Below the pieces are notes generated by a model. It saw nothing but the letters and a program-made list of their open reading frames with translations. It made no database searches and was not told where the DNA came from. Both the position numbers and the translations under genes were made by a program. From CAVDHB01 sp963608705 (GTDB lineage Bacteria; Bacteroidota; Bacteroidia; Bacteroidales; Bacteroidaceae), in contig CAVDHB010000038.1 of assembly GCA_963608705.1 (NCBI GenBank), forward strand, positions 1-55,781: a stretch of 55,781 bases of DNA. Reading direction: 5' to 3'. How positions within the stretch are numbered: the first letter of the stretch is position 1; each line of letters opens with the position of its first letter. Positions 8,533 through 17,442 of this stretch are shown one piece after another.

Positions 8533-8751
8533 TTATTTATATCTGAAAGATATACGTCCTTTACTTAAGTCGTAAGGACTCATTTCAACTTTCACTCTGT
8601 CTCCAGGCAATATTTTGATGTAATGCATTCTCATCTTGCCAGAGATATGAGCAGTAATCTCATGACCATTCTCAAGTTCAACGCGGAACATAGCGTTGGA
8701 CAATGCCTCTACAATAACTCCGTCTTGTTCAATTGATGACTGTTTCGACAT
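8533..8751 (-). CDS. infA: Translation initiation factor IF-1
   Basis: IF-1 is a single OB-fold protein that blocks the A site during initiation. The 72 residues match the family from end to end (IEQDGVIVEALSNAMFRVEL, GHEITAHISGKMRMHYIKI, LSKGRISFRYK). It starts 26 bases after secY. Many Bacteroidales carry a methionine aminopeptidase gene (map) between secY and infA; there is none here. Confidence 0.97.
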   Translation of the reverse strand: MSKQSSIEQDGVIVEALSNAMFRVELENGHEITAHISGKMRMHYIKILPGDRVKVEMSPYDLSKGRISFRYK

Positions 8752-8777
8752 AACTTAGTCTTTTTTGATTAGAACAA

Positions 8778-10127
8778 TTAGTACGCTGTAATTCCTTCCG
8801 TATTTGCATGACGCCGGCTGCGATTGTTTTCCAACAATCCGTCATAATGACGCATCAAAAGATGGCTTTTGATTTGCTGCAAGGTGTCAAGTACAACCCC
8901 TACAAGAATCAACAATGATGTACCACCGAAGAAATGTGCGAATTCCTGTTTAACGCCAAAGATTCCTGCAAAAGCGGGAAGAATAGCGATAAACGCAATC
9001 ATTAGCGAACCCGGCAAAACGATACGCGACATGATATTATCCAGATAATCAGCCGTAGCTTTACCTGGTTTAATACCAGGAATGAAACCATTATTGCGCT
9101 TCATGTCTTCAGCCATCTGCACAGGATTCATCGTAATTGCCGTATAGAAATACGTAAACAGGATTATGAGTACAACATACACAATATTGTAGAGAGGACT
9201 GGTATAATCCATCATCTGCTGAACCAGTGTACTATTACCGTTTCCTGAAAAACGCACCAACGACAAAGGGATGAACATCAACGCCTGAGCGAAAATGATA
9301 GGCATCACATTTGCAGCATAAGGTTTCAGTGGAATATATTGTCTTGCGCCACCGTATTGCTTATTGCCAACTATTCTCTTCGCATATTGCACAGGTACTT
9401 TACGTGTTCCCTGAACTAAGAGAAGAGCCGCGCAAATCACTAAGAGGAATACCACGATCTCAAAGAGGAACATAACCAGACCACCCGCACCAGGAGATGC
9501 AAGACGAGCTGTCAATTCCTGTATGAAAGCTTGAGGTAAGCGGGCAATGATACCTACCATAATTATTAAGGAAATACCATTTCCCACTCCCTTATCAGTG
9601 ATTCTTTCACCTAACCACAGGACAAACATGCTTCCTGCGGAAAGAATTATCATGGAAGTTACTAAAAATGCACCCCAACTTATGGTAGAAGGTAACGCCT
9701 CGGCAGCTTGCATCTTCAGGTTTATCAAATAAGACGGTGCTTGGAAAAGCAAAATTGCGATTGTCAACACACGAGTTATCTGGTTTATCTTGCGTCTTCC
9801 ACTTTCACCTTCTCGTTGCATCTTTTGGAAATAAGGTACAGCAATTGACATCAACTGCATTACAATGGATGCGGAGATGTATGGCATGATACCTAACGCA
9901 AAGATGGAAGCATTAGAAAACGCACCGCCTGAGAACATGTCGAGCAGTGACATCAAACCTCCACTTGTCTGCTCATGCAATTTGGTCAACGTGTTCGGAT
10001 TAATACCTGGCAGCACCACGAAAGATCCAAACCGATAAATTGCACAAAACAGGATGGTAATGAGAATCCTCTGACGAAGATCCTCAATATTCCAAATGTT
10101 CTTTAATGTCTCAATTACCTTCTTCAT
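8778..10127 (-). CDS. secY: Preprotein translocase subunit SecY
   Basis: SecY is the channel-forming subunit of the SecYEG translocon in the inner membrane. Its 449 residues show the ten hydrophobic segments, the early signature FVVLPGINP with a plug region after it, and the C-terminal cytosolic loops that contact SecA and the ribosome (FIPGIKPGKATADYLD). It lies 4 bases after rplO at the end of the spc group. Confidence 0.97.
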   Translation of the reverse strand: MKKVIETLKNIWNIEDLRQRILITILFCAIYRFGSFVVLPGINPNTLTKLHEQTSGGLMSLLDMFSGGAFSNASIFALGIMPYISASIVMQLMSIAVPYFQKMQREGESGRRKINQITRVLTIAILLFQAPSYLINLKMQAAEALPSTISWGAFLVTSMIILSAGSMFVLWLGERITDKGVGNGISLIIMVGIIARLPQAFIQELTARLASPGAGGLVMFLFEIVVFLLVICAALLLVQGTRKVPVQYAKRIVGNKQYGGARQYIPLKPYAANVMPIIFAQALMFIPLSLVRFSGNGNSTLVQQMMDYTSPLYNIVYVVLIILFTYFYTAITMNPVQMAEDMKRNNGFIPGIKPGKATADYLDNIMSRIVLPGSLMIAFIAILPAFAGIFGVKQEFAHFFGGTSLLILVGVVLDTLQQIKSHLLMRHYDGLLENNRSRRHANTEGITAY

Positions 10128-10131
10128 GAAA

Positions 10132-10578
10132 TTAAAGTTTTACGGCCTGTCCCCCATTAGCGGTGATAGCAGCTTCCGCAGACTTAGAGAATGCGTTAGC
10201 TTCAACATCCACTTTTGCGGTGAGTTTACCGTCACCAAGTACTTTCACAAGAGATTTAGCGGAAACCAAGCTTGCTTCCACCAGATCCTTGATTGTTACC
10301 TTTTCCAAATTCTTCTCATCAACAAGCTGCTGGATAGCCGCCAAATTGACAGGAGCATACTCCTTACGGTTAATGTTGTGGAAACCGAATTTAGGCAAAC
10401 GACGCTGCAAGGGCAACTGACCACCTTCGAAACCGATCTTACGTTTGTAGCCAGAACGTGCCTTGGCACCTTTGTGACCACGGGTAGAAGTTCCACCATA
10501 GCCAGAACCTTGACCACGTCCTAATCTACGACGAGAGTGATTTGCACCTGCTGCAGGTTTCAAATTATGTAATTCCAT
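10132..10578 (-). CDS. rplO: 50S ribosomal protein L15
   Basis: L15 is a late-assembly 50S protein. The glycine- and arginine-rich N-terminal extension (HSRRRLGRGQGSGYGGTSTRG) is diagnostic, and the globular C-terminal part is present. Length 148. It lies between rpmD and secY. Confidence 0.97.
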   Translation of the reverse strand: MELHNLKPAAGANHSRRRLGRGQGSGYGGTSTRGHKGAKARSGYKRKIGFEGGQLPLQRRLPKFGFHNINRKEYAPVNLAAIQQLVDEKNLEKVTIKDLVEASLVSAKSLVKVLGDGKLTAKVDVEANAFSKSAEAAITANGGQAVKL

Positions 10579-10595
10579 CGTTGTTACTTCTTTAA

Positions 10596-10772
10596 TTAGT
10601 CAATAATGGTTACGAGATGACGAACTTTGGCAATCATTCCTCTAACTGAAGGATTGTCAACCACCTCTACGACCTTGTTCATTTTGGTGAGCTTCAGAGA
10701 ATCCAAAGTGGCTTTCTGATCCTTAGGAGCACCAATACGACTTCTAACTTGTTTAACTTTGATTGTTGCCAT
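10596..10772 (-). CDS. rpmD: 50S ribosomal protein L30
   Basis: A 58-residue frame was read by hand: it begins MATIKVKQVRSRIGAPKDQK and ends VRHLVTIID. This matches bacterial L30 (IGAPKDQKATLDSLKLTKMN ... V...NPSVRGMI). It lies 17 bases upstream of rplO and 2 bases after rpsE, exactly where rpmD is expected in the spc group. Confidence 0.95.
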   Translation of the reverse strand: MATIKVKQVRSRIGAPKDQKATLDSLKLTKMNKVVEVVDNPSVRGMIAKVRHLVTIID

Positions 10773-10774
10773 AA

Positions 10775-11287
10775 TTATCCTCTAAAGACTTTATCAATAC
10801 TGATTCCTCTATCTTTAGCCACCTGTTTAGCGTCACGCATTTGTGACAAAGCGGCGATAGTAGCCTTCACCAAGTTGTGAGGGTTGGTAGAACCCTGAGA
10901 TTTCGCCAACACATCTTTCACTCCCACGCTCTCGAAGACTGCACGCATAGCACCACCTGCTACCACACCAGTACCAGTCGCTGCAGGTAAAATCTTTACC
11001 TTTGCGCCAGAATAACGAGCTGTGGCAGAGTGAGGAACAGTACCTTTGCATACAGTAACTTTGACCAAATTCTTCTTAGCGGTCTCTACGCCTTTGGCGA
11101 TAGCAGCGGTTACTTCACCTGCTTTACCCAAGCCGTAACCAACTACGCCTTTGCCATCACCTACAACTACGATAGCTGCAAAGCTAAACGCACGACCACC
11201 CTTTGTAACCTTAGTTACACGATTAATAGCGACTAATCGATCGTTCAATTCAACATCGCTGTTTACTTTCACATTATTAATTGCCAT
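10775..11287 (-). CDS. rpsE: 30S ribosomal protein S5
   Basis: S5 shapes the mRNA entry side and affects decoding accuracy. The dsRBD-like N-terminal domain is clear (LNDRLVAINRVTKVTKGGR, then VVGDGKGVVGYGLGKAGEV). The C-terminal S5 domain follows (LPAATGTGVVAGGAMRAV). The length of 170 is typical. The position rplR-rpsE-rpmD is standard. Confidence 0.97.
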   Translation of the reverse strand: MAINNVKVNSDVELNDRLVAINRVTKVTKGGRAFSFAAIVVVGDGKGVVGYGLGKAGEVTAAIAKGVETAKKNLVKVTVCKGTVPHSATARYSGAKVKILPAATGTGVVAGGAMRAVFESVGVKDVLAKSQGSTNPHNLVKATIAALSQMRDAKQVAKDRGISIDKVFRG

Positions 11288-11292
11288 AATCT

Positions 11293-11634
11293 TTAGAATT
11301 TAAGTCCTGCGTTACGAGCCGCATCTGCCAACTCCTTAATTCTACCGTGATACAGATAACCGTTACGGTCAAACACCACCGTGGTAATTCCAGCCTCTTG
11401 CGCTTTTTTGGCGATCAACTCACCTACTTTTGCAGCCTGAGCGATTTTAGGCTTTACGTCAAGTCCCATTGAAGAAGCTGCTACGAGGGTTTTCCCTTCT
11501 GTGTCGTTCACAAGCTGAGCATAAATCTGCTTGTTGCTTCTGAACACTGTCAAGCGGGGACGATTTGCAGTACCAGAAATCTTTTTACGGATTCTGAACT
11601 TTATTTTGGCACGTCTATTTAAGTTCGACTTCAT
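11293..11634 (-). CDS. rplR: 50S ribosomal protein L18
   Basis: L18 binds 5S rRNA in the central protuberance. The 113 residues show the family pattern (RPRLTVFRSNKQIYAQLVND, FDRNGYLYHGRIKELADAAR). It lies between rplF and rpsE in the spc group. Confidence 0.97.
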   Translation of the reverse strand: MKSNLNRRAKIKFRIRKKISGTANRPRLTVFRSNKQIYAQLVNDTEGKTLVAASSMGLDVKPKIAQAAKVGELIAKKAQEAGITTVVFDRNGYLYHGRIKELADAARNAGLKF

Positions 11635-11652
11635 TGTTTCTACACTTTAAAA

Positions 11653-12219
11653 TTACTTAGCTCCCGCAGTCTTACCAGACTTTCTGCGAATAACCTCACC
11701 CACAAAGCGGATACCTTTACCCTTATAAGGCTCAGGTTTACGGAATGTACGGATTTTCGCACATACAAGACCTAACAATTGTTTATCGCAAGTTTCCAGT
11801 GTCAAGATAGGATTCTGATTACGTTCAGATTTCGTCTCCACTTTCATCTCAGACGGAAGTTCGAGATAAATAGGGTGAGAATATCCCAACTGGAATTCAA
11901 GAAGATTACCTTGATTTGACACACGGTAACCCACACCAACCAATTCCATCGTCTTCTTATAACCTTCAGAAACACCTACCACATTGTTGTGAACCAAAGC
12001 ACGGTACAAACCATGGAAAGCCTGCTGTTGCTTCAATCCTACAGTAGAGTTCTCAACTGGAGTGAAATGGATTTGATTATCTTCAATCTTTACTTCGATG
12101 GAAGGATCAACGTACTGACTCATTTCTCCCTTAGGACCTTTGACCGTAACGACATTGTCTTTGAATGTAACGTTCACGCCTGCGGGAATGATTACGGGTA
12201 ATTTACCAATTCGTGACAT
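11653..12219 (-). CDS. rplF: 50S ribosomal protein L6
   Basis: L6 lies near the factor-binding site of 50S. The family start MSRIGKLPVIIPAG is at 12219. The open frame reaches 30 bases further up, but a clear Shine-Dalgarno sequence GGAGGG precedes the chosen ATG at the right distance, which is unusual in this organism and decides the start. That gives 188 residues. The C-terminal signature (PEPYKGKGIRF) is intact. It lies about 14 bases after rpsH. Confidence 0.97.
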   Translation of the reverse strand: MSRIGKLPVIIPAGVNVTFKDNVVTVKGPKGEMSQYVDPSIEVKIEDNQIHFTPVENSTVGLKQQQAFHGLYRALVHNNVVGVSEGYKKTMELVGVGYRVSNQGNLLEFQLGYSHPIYLELPSEMKVETKSERNQNPILTLETCDKQLLGLVCAKIRTFRKPEPYKGKGIRFVGEVIRRKSGKTAGAK

Positions 12220-12233
12220 ACTGTTTCCCTCCA

Positions 12234-12629
12234 TTAATATACATAACAAAGAACTTCGCCACCGATTTTCAAGTCAGCAGCCTCTTTGTTTGTCATTACA
12301 CCTTTGGATGTAGATAAAATAGCAATACCTAATCCGTTGATTACGCTGGGCATATCCTTATAACCGGTATACTTTCTCATACCCGGAGTGGATACCCTTT
12401 TCAAACACTTGATAGCGTTTGTTTTTGTAGCAGGGTCGTACTTCAAAGCGACTTTGATTGAACCCTGAGGGCCATCTTCAATGAACTTGTAGTTCAAGAT
12501 ATAGCCTTTTTCAAAGAGAATCTTGGTAATCTCTTTTTTCAAGTTTGACGCAGGCACTTCCACCACACGGTGTTTAGCCATGATAGCATTGCGCATACGC
12601 GTCAAAAAATCTGCTATTGGATCTGTCAT
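12234..12629 (-). CDS. rpsH: 30S ribosomal protein S8
   Basis: S8 is a primary 16S rRNA binder, and in E. coli it also represses the spc operon through its mRNA. The 131 residues begin MTDPIADFLTRMRNA and contain the C-terminal STSKGVMTNKEA motif. Whether autoregulation happens here cannot be read from the sequence. Confidence 0.97.
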   Translation of the reverse strand: MTDPIADFLTRMRNAIMAKHRVVEVPASNLKKEITKILFEKGYILNYKFIEDGPQGSIKVALKYDPATKTNAIKCLKRVSTPGMRKYTGYKDMPSVINGLGIAILSTSKGVMTNKEAADLKIGGEVLCYVY

Positions 12630-12684
12630 ATAATAATTGTTTAAATTAATCGGGACTCTCCCGACAATATTTAAGTAACTGTTA

Positions 12685-12984
12685 TTACCAACTTGCTTTC
12701 TTCACTCCAGGTATCAAGCCTTTTGAAGCCATTTCCCTGAATTGAATACGTGAAAGGCCGAACTGGCGAATATATCCTCTTGGACGTCCCGTGAGTTTGC
12801 AACGATTATGCAGACGAATCGGGTTGGAGTTCTTCGGAAGTTCCTGAAGTTTACGAGCTGCCTCATAAGCCTCTTCAGGAGTACCAGTACGGATAGTCTC
12901 TTTCAATTGAGCGCGTTTAGCAGCATATTTAGCCACTAAATAAGCTCTTTTGACCTCGCGGGCCTTCATTGATTCTTTAGCCAT
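12685..12984 (-). CDS. rpsN: 30S ribosomal protein S14 (zinc-free type)
   Basis: S14 is a 30S head protein. At 99 residues it is the long, zinc-independent type: the C-terminal region RCKLTGRPRGYIRQFGLSRIQFREMA lacks the paired CxxC motifs of the short form. It lies 6 bases after rplE and 55 bases before rpsH. Confidence 0.96.
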   Translation of the reverse strand: MAKESMKAREVKRAYLVAKYAAKRAQLKETIRTGTPEEAYEAARKLQELPKNSNPIRLHNRCKLTGRPRGYIRQFGLSRIQFREMASKGLIPGVKKASW

Positions 12985-12990
12985 ACTTTT

Positions 12991-13548
12991 TTATTTTTTA
13001 GCTGCGTCTTTAAAGGGTAAACCGAATTCTTTCAACAGAGCGTAACCTTCCTCATCTGTCTGAGCAGTGGTCACGAATGTGATATTCATACCCGTAATTC
13101 TATCTACTGCATCGATGTTAATTTCCGGGAAGATGATTTGTTCTGTGATACCCAGTGTATAGTTACCACGTCCATCAAACTTGCTCTCGATACCACGGAA
13201 GTCACGGATACGGGGTAATGCCACACGAACCAAACGCTCCAAGAACTCATACATACGCTCACGACGCAATGTGACTCTTACACCGATTGGCATTTTCTTA
13301 CGCAGTTTGAAGCTCGCCACGTCTTTCTTAGAAAGAGTAGGCACTGCCTTTTGGCCTGTGATAGCTGTGAGTTCGTTTACTGCCACGTCAATGATTTTCT
13401 TATCACCGGTAGCAGCTCCCAAACCTTCATTGATGACAATTTTCTTCAACACAGGAATCTGCATGGGAGAAGAGTATTGAAACTTCTCCTTCAAAGCCGG
13501 AGCTATTCTTTCTTTATAATCCTGCTTGAGACTTGCTGTATTACTCAT
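12991..13548 (-). CDS. rplE: 50S ribosomal protein L5
   Basis: L5 binds 5S rRNA and contacts P-site tRNA. Motifs are MQIPVLKKIVINEGLG, GVRVTLRRERMYEFLERL and DFRGIESKFDGRGNYTLGI. The length of 185 is normal. Its start overlaps the end of rplX by 8 bases, which suggests translational coupling. Confidence 0.97.
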   Translation of the reverse strand: MSNTASLKQDYKERIAPALKEKFQYSSPMQIPVLKKIVINEGLGAATGDKKIIDVAVNELTAITGQKAVPTLSKKDVASFKLRKKMPIGVRVTLRRERMYEFLERLVRVALPRIRDFRGIESKFDGRGNYTLGITEQIIFPEINIDAVDRITGMNITFVTTAQTDEEGYALLKEFGLPFKDAAKK

Positions 13549-13867
13549 TCGTTATTTCCTCCCCAGATTTTTTTGCATAGCGAACCAACTTTCCTGCATC
13601 ATTTCTTCTTCTTCCAATACGTGTCGGTTTTCCAGACTTTGGATCCAACACATTCAAGTTAGAGATATGCACAGGAGCCTCTTCTTTTACAAAGCCGCCG
13701 TCAGGATGCTTTGCGCTCGGTTTTGTACTTTTGGTAACAATGTTCACACCTTCTACAATCGCACGCTGTTTATCTACGATTACTTTGAGGACTTTACCAG
13801 TTTTACCCTTATCATCCCCGGCGTTGACGTAAACCGTGTCACCTTTTCTGATATGAAATTTACTCAT
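13541..13867 (-). CDS. rplX: 50S ribosomal protein L24
   Basis: L24 starts 50S assembly. The KOW motif (KGDTVYVNAGDDKGKTGKVL) is near the N-terminus, and the 108 residues fit the family. The 3' end overlaps rplE by 8 bases. Confidence 0.97.
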   Translation of the reverse strand: MSKFHIRKGDTVYVNAGDDKGKTGKVLKVIVDKQRAIVEGVNIVTKSTKPSAKHPDGGFVKEEAPVHISNLNVLDPKSGKPTRIGRRRNDAGKLVRYAKKSGEEITNE

Positions 13868-13887
13868 TGCAATTGCTTGTTTATTGA

Positions 13888-14253
13888 TTAAAGAACCTCC
13901 GAAGCCAAAGATGCAACCTTCATATTCACGGCACGCAACTCGCGGGCAACAGGTCCGAACACACGGCTTCCTCTCAGTTCACCTGCGTTATTCAACAACA
14001 CACAGGCATTGTCGTCAAAACGAATGTAAGAACCATCCTTACGGCGGATCTCTTTTTTCGTACGTATGATTAAAGCTTTAGACACGGCACCCTTTTTCAA
14101 ATCACTTGAAGGGATAACGTTCTTCACGGTAACTACAATCACGTCGCCAACTGTGGCATAACGTTTTCTGGTTCCACCGAGAACACGGATGCACAAGCAT
14201 TCACGCGCTCCACTATTGTCGGCCACAACCAATCTTGATTCTGACTGTATCAT
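13888..14253 (-). CDS. rplN: 50S ribosomal protein L14
   Basis: L14 lies at the subunit interface. The start MIQSESRLVVADNSGARE and the C-terminal VFGPVARELR are the family landmarks, and the length of 121 is normal. It lies 2 bases after rpsQ. Confidence 0.97.
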   Translation of the reverse strand: MIQSESRLVVADNSGARECLCIRVLGGTRKRYATVGDVIVVTVKNVIPSSDLKKGAVSKALIIRTKKEIRRKDGSYIRFDDNACVLLNNAGELRGSRVFGPVARELRAVNMKVASLASEVL

Positions 14254-14255
14254 GA

Positions 14256-14510
14256 TTACTTAGCTTTTTCAATGATTTCTACCAATCTCCAACGTTTCGT
14301 CTTGCTCAGCGGACGAGTCTCCATGATATGAACACGGTCACCGATGTGCGCTTCGTTCTTTTCGTCGTGAACGTGGAATTTCTTAGTCTTATTTACGAAC
14401 TTGCCGTAAATAGGGTGCTTTTCCTTGAATTTTGCGGCAACGACAATGGTTTTCTCCATCTTGTCGCTCACAACCACACCCGTTCTTTGTTTTCTGAGTT
14501 TTCTTTCCAT
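14256..14510 (-). CDS. rpsQ: 30S ribosomal protein S17
   Basis: S17 is an OB-fold primary 16S rRNA binder. The family start MERKLRKQRTG is at 14510 (84 residues). An alternative ATG at 14525 would add five residues (MLKVL) and overlaps the rpmC stop as TAATG, which could also couple translation, so the start is not certain. The motif HPIYGKFVNKTKKFHVHDE is typical. Confidence 0.93.
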   Translation of the reverse strand: MERKLRKQRTGVVVSDKMEKTIVVAAKFKEKHPIYGKFVNKTKKFHVHDEKNEAHIGDRVHIMETRPLSKTKRWRLVEIIEKAK

Positions 14511-14524
14511 AAGAACCTTCAACA

Positions 14525-14725
14525 TTATTTAGTGAGTTCTCTACGACGCAATTCTGTCAAAATCTGTGCTATCACGCGACGAGACTTTTTAAAGAGAGAC
14601 GTATTTTCAACTGGAGAAATTGCATGTTTCAATTTCAGTTGAGTAAGGTTTTCTCTTTCGGAGGTCAGTTTCTGAACCAACTCTTTCGTCTCCAAATCTT
14701 TCAATTCAGCATATTTCATACTCAC
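14525..14725 (-). CDS. rpmC: 50S ribosomal protein L29
   Basis: L29 is a small two-helix protein by the exit tunnel. The 66 residues contain ELKDLETKELVQKLTSERENL, the family's first helix. The start overlaps rplP by 4 bases (ATGA), and the stop may overlap an alternative rpsQ start. Confidence 0.96.
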   Translation of the reverse strand: MSMKYAELKDLETKELVQKLTSERENLTQLKLKHAISPVENTSLFKKSRRVIAQILTELRRRELTK

Positions 14726-15147
14726 GCACGTTTATCGTAATCACGTCTAATAACAAATTTAGTAGTCACAGGAAGTTTTTGTGCGGCTAAGCGCAAAGCC
14801 TCCTTTGCCACGTCGTAGGATACGCCGTCCACCTCGAAGATGATACGTCCCGGAGTAATCGGGAACACATATCCTGCCACATCACCTTTACCTTTACCCA
14901 TTCGGACATCAGCAGGTTTCTTTGTGATAGGTTTATATGGGAAAATGCGAATCCATACACGTCCGTTACGGTTCATGTATCTGGTCAAGGCCACACGGGC
15001 AGCCTCAATTTGCTGAGCTGTCAGCCAGTGTGTATCAAGAGACTTGATGCCAAAAGTACCGAATGCAAGCTGAGTACCTCTGTGAGCATTGCCCTTGCAA
15101 CGACCTTTTTGAGGTTTTCTATATTTGACTCTTTTAGGCTGTAACAT
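14722..15147 (-). CDS. rplP: 50S ribosomal protein L16
   Basis: L16 organises the A-site region of 50S. It starts MLQPKRVKYRKPQKGR and contains the conserved RVWIRIFPYKPITKKPADVRMGKGKG stretch. Length 141. It overlaps rpmC by 4 bases. Confidence 0.97.
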   Translation of the reverse strand: MLQPKRVKYRKPQKGRCKGNAHRGTQLAFGTFGIKSLDTHWLTAQQIEAARVALTRYMNRNGRVWIRIFPYKPITKKPADVRMGKGKGDVAGYVFPITPGRIIFEVDGVSYDVAKEALRLAAQKLPVTTKFVIRRDYDKRA

Positions 15148-15161
15148 AATAATCTACTTAA

Positions 15162-15887
15162 TTAATTGCGGTTGTTGTTTTTTCTGTTACGGAATTTACG
15201 TCCGCCATTGTCTCTACGACCGCTGCCCTTAGGTTGAGTGAAATTAGGCGCCAAATCACGCTTTTCATACACTTCGCCACGGCAAATCCAAACTTTGATA
15301 CCAATCAAGCCAACTTTAGTCAAAGCCTCAGTCTGGCAATAATCAATGTCAGCGCGTAAAGTATGCAAAGGAGTTCTACCATCCTTGTACATTTCAGAAC
15401 GTGCCATTTCAGCTCCATTTAGACGGCCTGAAATTTGAATTTTGATACCTTCCGCTCCCATGCGCATTGTGTTAGCGATAGCCATCTTGATAGCGCGACG
15501 GTAAGCGATTTTCCCTTCGATTTGACGAGCGATACTGTTACCTACGATCACAGCGTCCAAATCAGGTTTGCGAACTTCAAAGATATTGATTTGGATATCC
15601 TTGTCAGTAATCTTCTTCAGTTCCTCCTTCAATTTGTCAACTTCCTGTCCACCTTTTCCGATAATCAAACCGGGGCGAGCCGTACAGATAGTGATTGTGA
15701 TAAGCTTCAACGTACGCTCAATCACGATACGAGAAACACTGGCTTTAGACAAACGTTCGTCAAGATATTTGCGAAGTTTAGTATCTTCTACCAGGTTGTC
15801 ACCAAAAGACTTACCACCGTACCAATTTGAGTCCCATCCACGGATGATACCAAGACGGTTACTTATTGGGTTAACTTTTTGTCCCAT
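15162..15887 (-). CDS. rpsC: 30S ribosomal protein S3
   Basis: S3 forms part of the mRNA entry channel. The type II KH domain with PGLIIGKGGQEVDKL is followed by the C-terminal domain (ARSEMYKDGRTPLHTLRADI). A basic Asn/Arg-rich tail ends the 241 residues, as in relatives. Confidence 0.97.
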   Translation of the reverse strand: MGQKVNPISNRLGIIRGWDSNWYGGKSFGDNLVEDTKLRKYLDERLSKASVSRIVIERTLKLITITICTARPGLIIGKGGQEVDKLKEELKKITDKDIQINIFEVRKPDLDAVIVGNSIARQIEGKIAYRRAIKMAIANTMRMGAEGIKIQISGRLNGAEMARSEMYKDGRTPLHTLRADIDYCQTEALTKVGLIGIKVWICRGEVYEKRDLAPNFTQPKGSGRRDNGGRKFRNRKNNNRN

Positions 15888-15898
15888 GCTCTTACCTC

Positions 15899-16300
15899 TT
15901 ATTTATCGTTATTTTTAGTGTCAACAAATAAAGTCACATGATTGGAACGCTTGCGGATTCTGAAACCACGTCCTTGGGGTGCCGGACGCATTCTTTTCAA
16001 TGTTACACCTTCGTCAACGAATACTTTTGTAATGAACAACTCACCGTCCTCGGCTTTACGTTCATTCTTCTGTTCCCAGTTTGCGATAGCGGAACGCAGC
16101 AATTTAGCTACATCAACCGCTGCGGCCTTGTTGGAGAATTTCAAGACACCCATAGCTTTGTTCACTTCCATTCCTCTTACGAGATCTACAACGTATCTCA
16201 TTTTGCGGGGAGAGGAGGGTACATTGCGCAACTTGGCAAAGTACTGTGTTTTGCGGGCTTCTTTTATTTTTTCAGCAGCTAATTTCTTTCTTGCTCCCAT
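15899..16300 (-). CDS. rplV: 50S ribosomal protein L22
   Basis: L22 lines the nascent-peptide exit tunnel. The family pattern is clear (LRNVPSSPRKMRYVVDLVRG, then the tunnel hairpin with LKRMRPAPQGRGFRIRKR). There are 133 residues. The hairpin tip where macrolide-resistance changes occur looks ordinary. Confidence 0.96.
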   Translation of the reverse strand: MGARKKLAAEKIKEARKTQYFAKLRNVPSSPRKMRYVVDLVRGMEVNKAMGVLKFSNKAAAVDVAKLLRSAIANWEQKNERKAEDGELFITKVFVDEGVTLKRMRPAPQGRGFRIRKRSNHVTLFVDTKNNDK

Positions 16301-16324
16301 TTTAATTTATTTATCTGATTGCAA

Positions 16325-16594
16325 TTAAGCTTTCTTGTTTCCGGCATGTCCACCAAAACGACGTGTCGGAGCGAACTCGCCCAGCTTGTGGCCTACCATG
16401 TTCTCTGTAACGTAAACCGGAATGAATTTGTTTCCGTTATGTACAGCGATAGTATGTCCCACGAAGTCAGGGGAAATCATCGAAGCTCTGGCCCATGTTT
16501 TCACAACGCTTTTCTTGCCGCTTTCGTTCATGGCAAGAATTTTCTTTTCAAGACTTACAGCGATGTAAGGACCTTTTTTTAATGAACGACTCAT
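16325..16594 (-). CDS. rpsS: 30S ribosomal protein S19
   Basis: S19 forms the 30S head with S13. It starts MSRSLKKGPYIAVSLEKKI and contains the GHKLGEFAPTRRFGGHAG signature. There are 89 residues. It lies between rplB and rplV. Confidence 0.97.
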   Translation of the reverse strand: MSRSLKKGPYIAVSLEKKILAMNESGKKSVVKTWARASMISPDFVGHTIAVHNGNKFIPVYVTENMVGHKLGEFAPTRRFGGHAGNKKA

Positions 16595-16609
16595 ATTACT
16601 CTAACTTGA

Positions 16610-17434
16610 TTACTTGTGACTTCTTTCGATGATATACTTATTAGATTGTTTCTTCGGAGTTCTTGTCTTAAGACCCTTAGCATACAATCCGTTGCGTGAA
16701 CGTGGGTGTCCACCGCTCTGACGGCCTTCACCACCACCCATCGGGTGATCCACAGGGTTCATCACAACACCACGGTTATGAGGACGACGACCCAACCAGC
16801 GGGAACGTCCGGCCTTACCTGAAGACTCCAATGCGTGATCCGCATTACCTACGCTACCTACCGTAGCCTTGCAAGCGCTCAAAATACGGCGCAACTCACC
16901 AGAAGGAAGTTTAATCACACTGTAAGTTCCCTCACGAGAAGTCAGCTGAGCGAAATTACCAGCTGAACGTACCAACAAGGCACCTTGTCCCGGACGAAGC
17001 TCAATGTTGTGGATAACGGTACCCACAGGGATATTAGCCAACGGAAGAGCGTTTCCGATTTCCGGAGCAGCCTCAGAGCCAGACATCAGTGTGGTTCCTA
17101 CTTGCAATCCATTAGGAGCAATGATATAACGTTTTTCACCGTCTGCGTAGAACAACAGAGCGATACGAGCCGAACGGTTCGGATCATACTCGATTGTTTT
17201 CACCACTGCCGGTATTCCGTCTTTCTCCCTCTTGAAGTCGATGAAGCGGAACTTTCTCTTGTGGCCGCCACCGCGATAGCGTACGGTACGATGACCTGCG
17301 CTATTTCGACCACCTGTTGAACGCTTTCCACTCACAAGAGTCTTCTCTGGTACTGATGCAGTAATTTCCTCGAAAGTACCAATAATTTTGTGTCTTTGCC
17401 CCGGTGTTGTGGGCTTGAATTTACGTACTGCCAT
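16610..17434 (-). CDS. rplB: 50S ribosomal protein L2
   Basis: L2 is needed for subunit joining and peptidyl transfer. The 274 residues include the conserved C-terminal segment VMNPVDHPMGGGEGRQSGGH with its functional His. The basic N-terminal region is also standard. It lies between rplW and rpsS in the S10 group. Confidence 0.98.
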   Translation of the reverse strand: MAVRKFKPTTPGQRHKIIGTFEEITASVPEKTLVSGKRSTGGRNSAGHRTVRYRGGGHKRKFRFIDFKREKDGIPAVVKTIEYDPNRSARIALLFYADGEKRYIIAPNGLQVGTTLMSGSEAAPEIGNALPLANIPVGTVIHNIELRPGQGALLVRSAGNFAQLTSREGTYSVIKLPSGELRRILSACKATVGSVGNADHALESSGKAGRSRWLGRRPHNRGVVMNPVDHPMGGGEGRQSGGHPRSRNGLYAKGLKTRTPKKQSNKYIIERSHK

Positions 17435-17442
17435 TTTACTTA

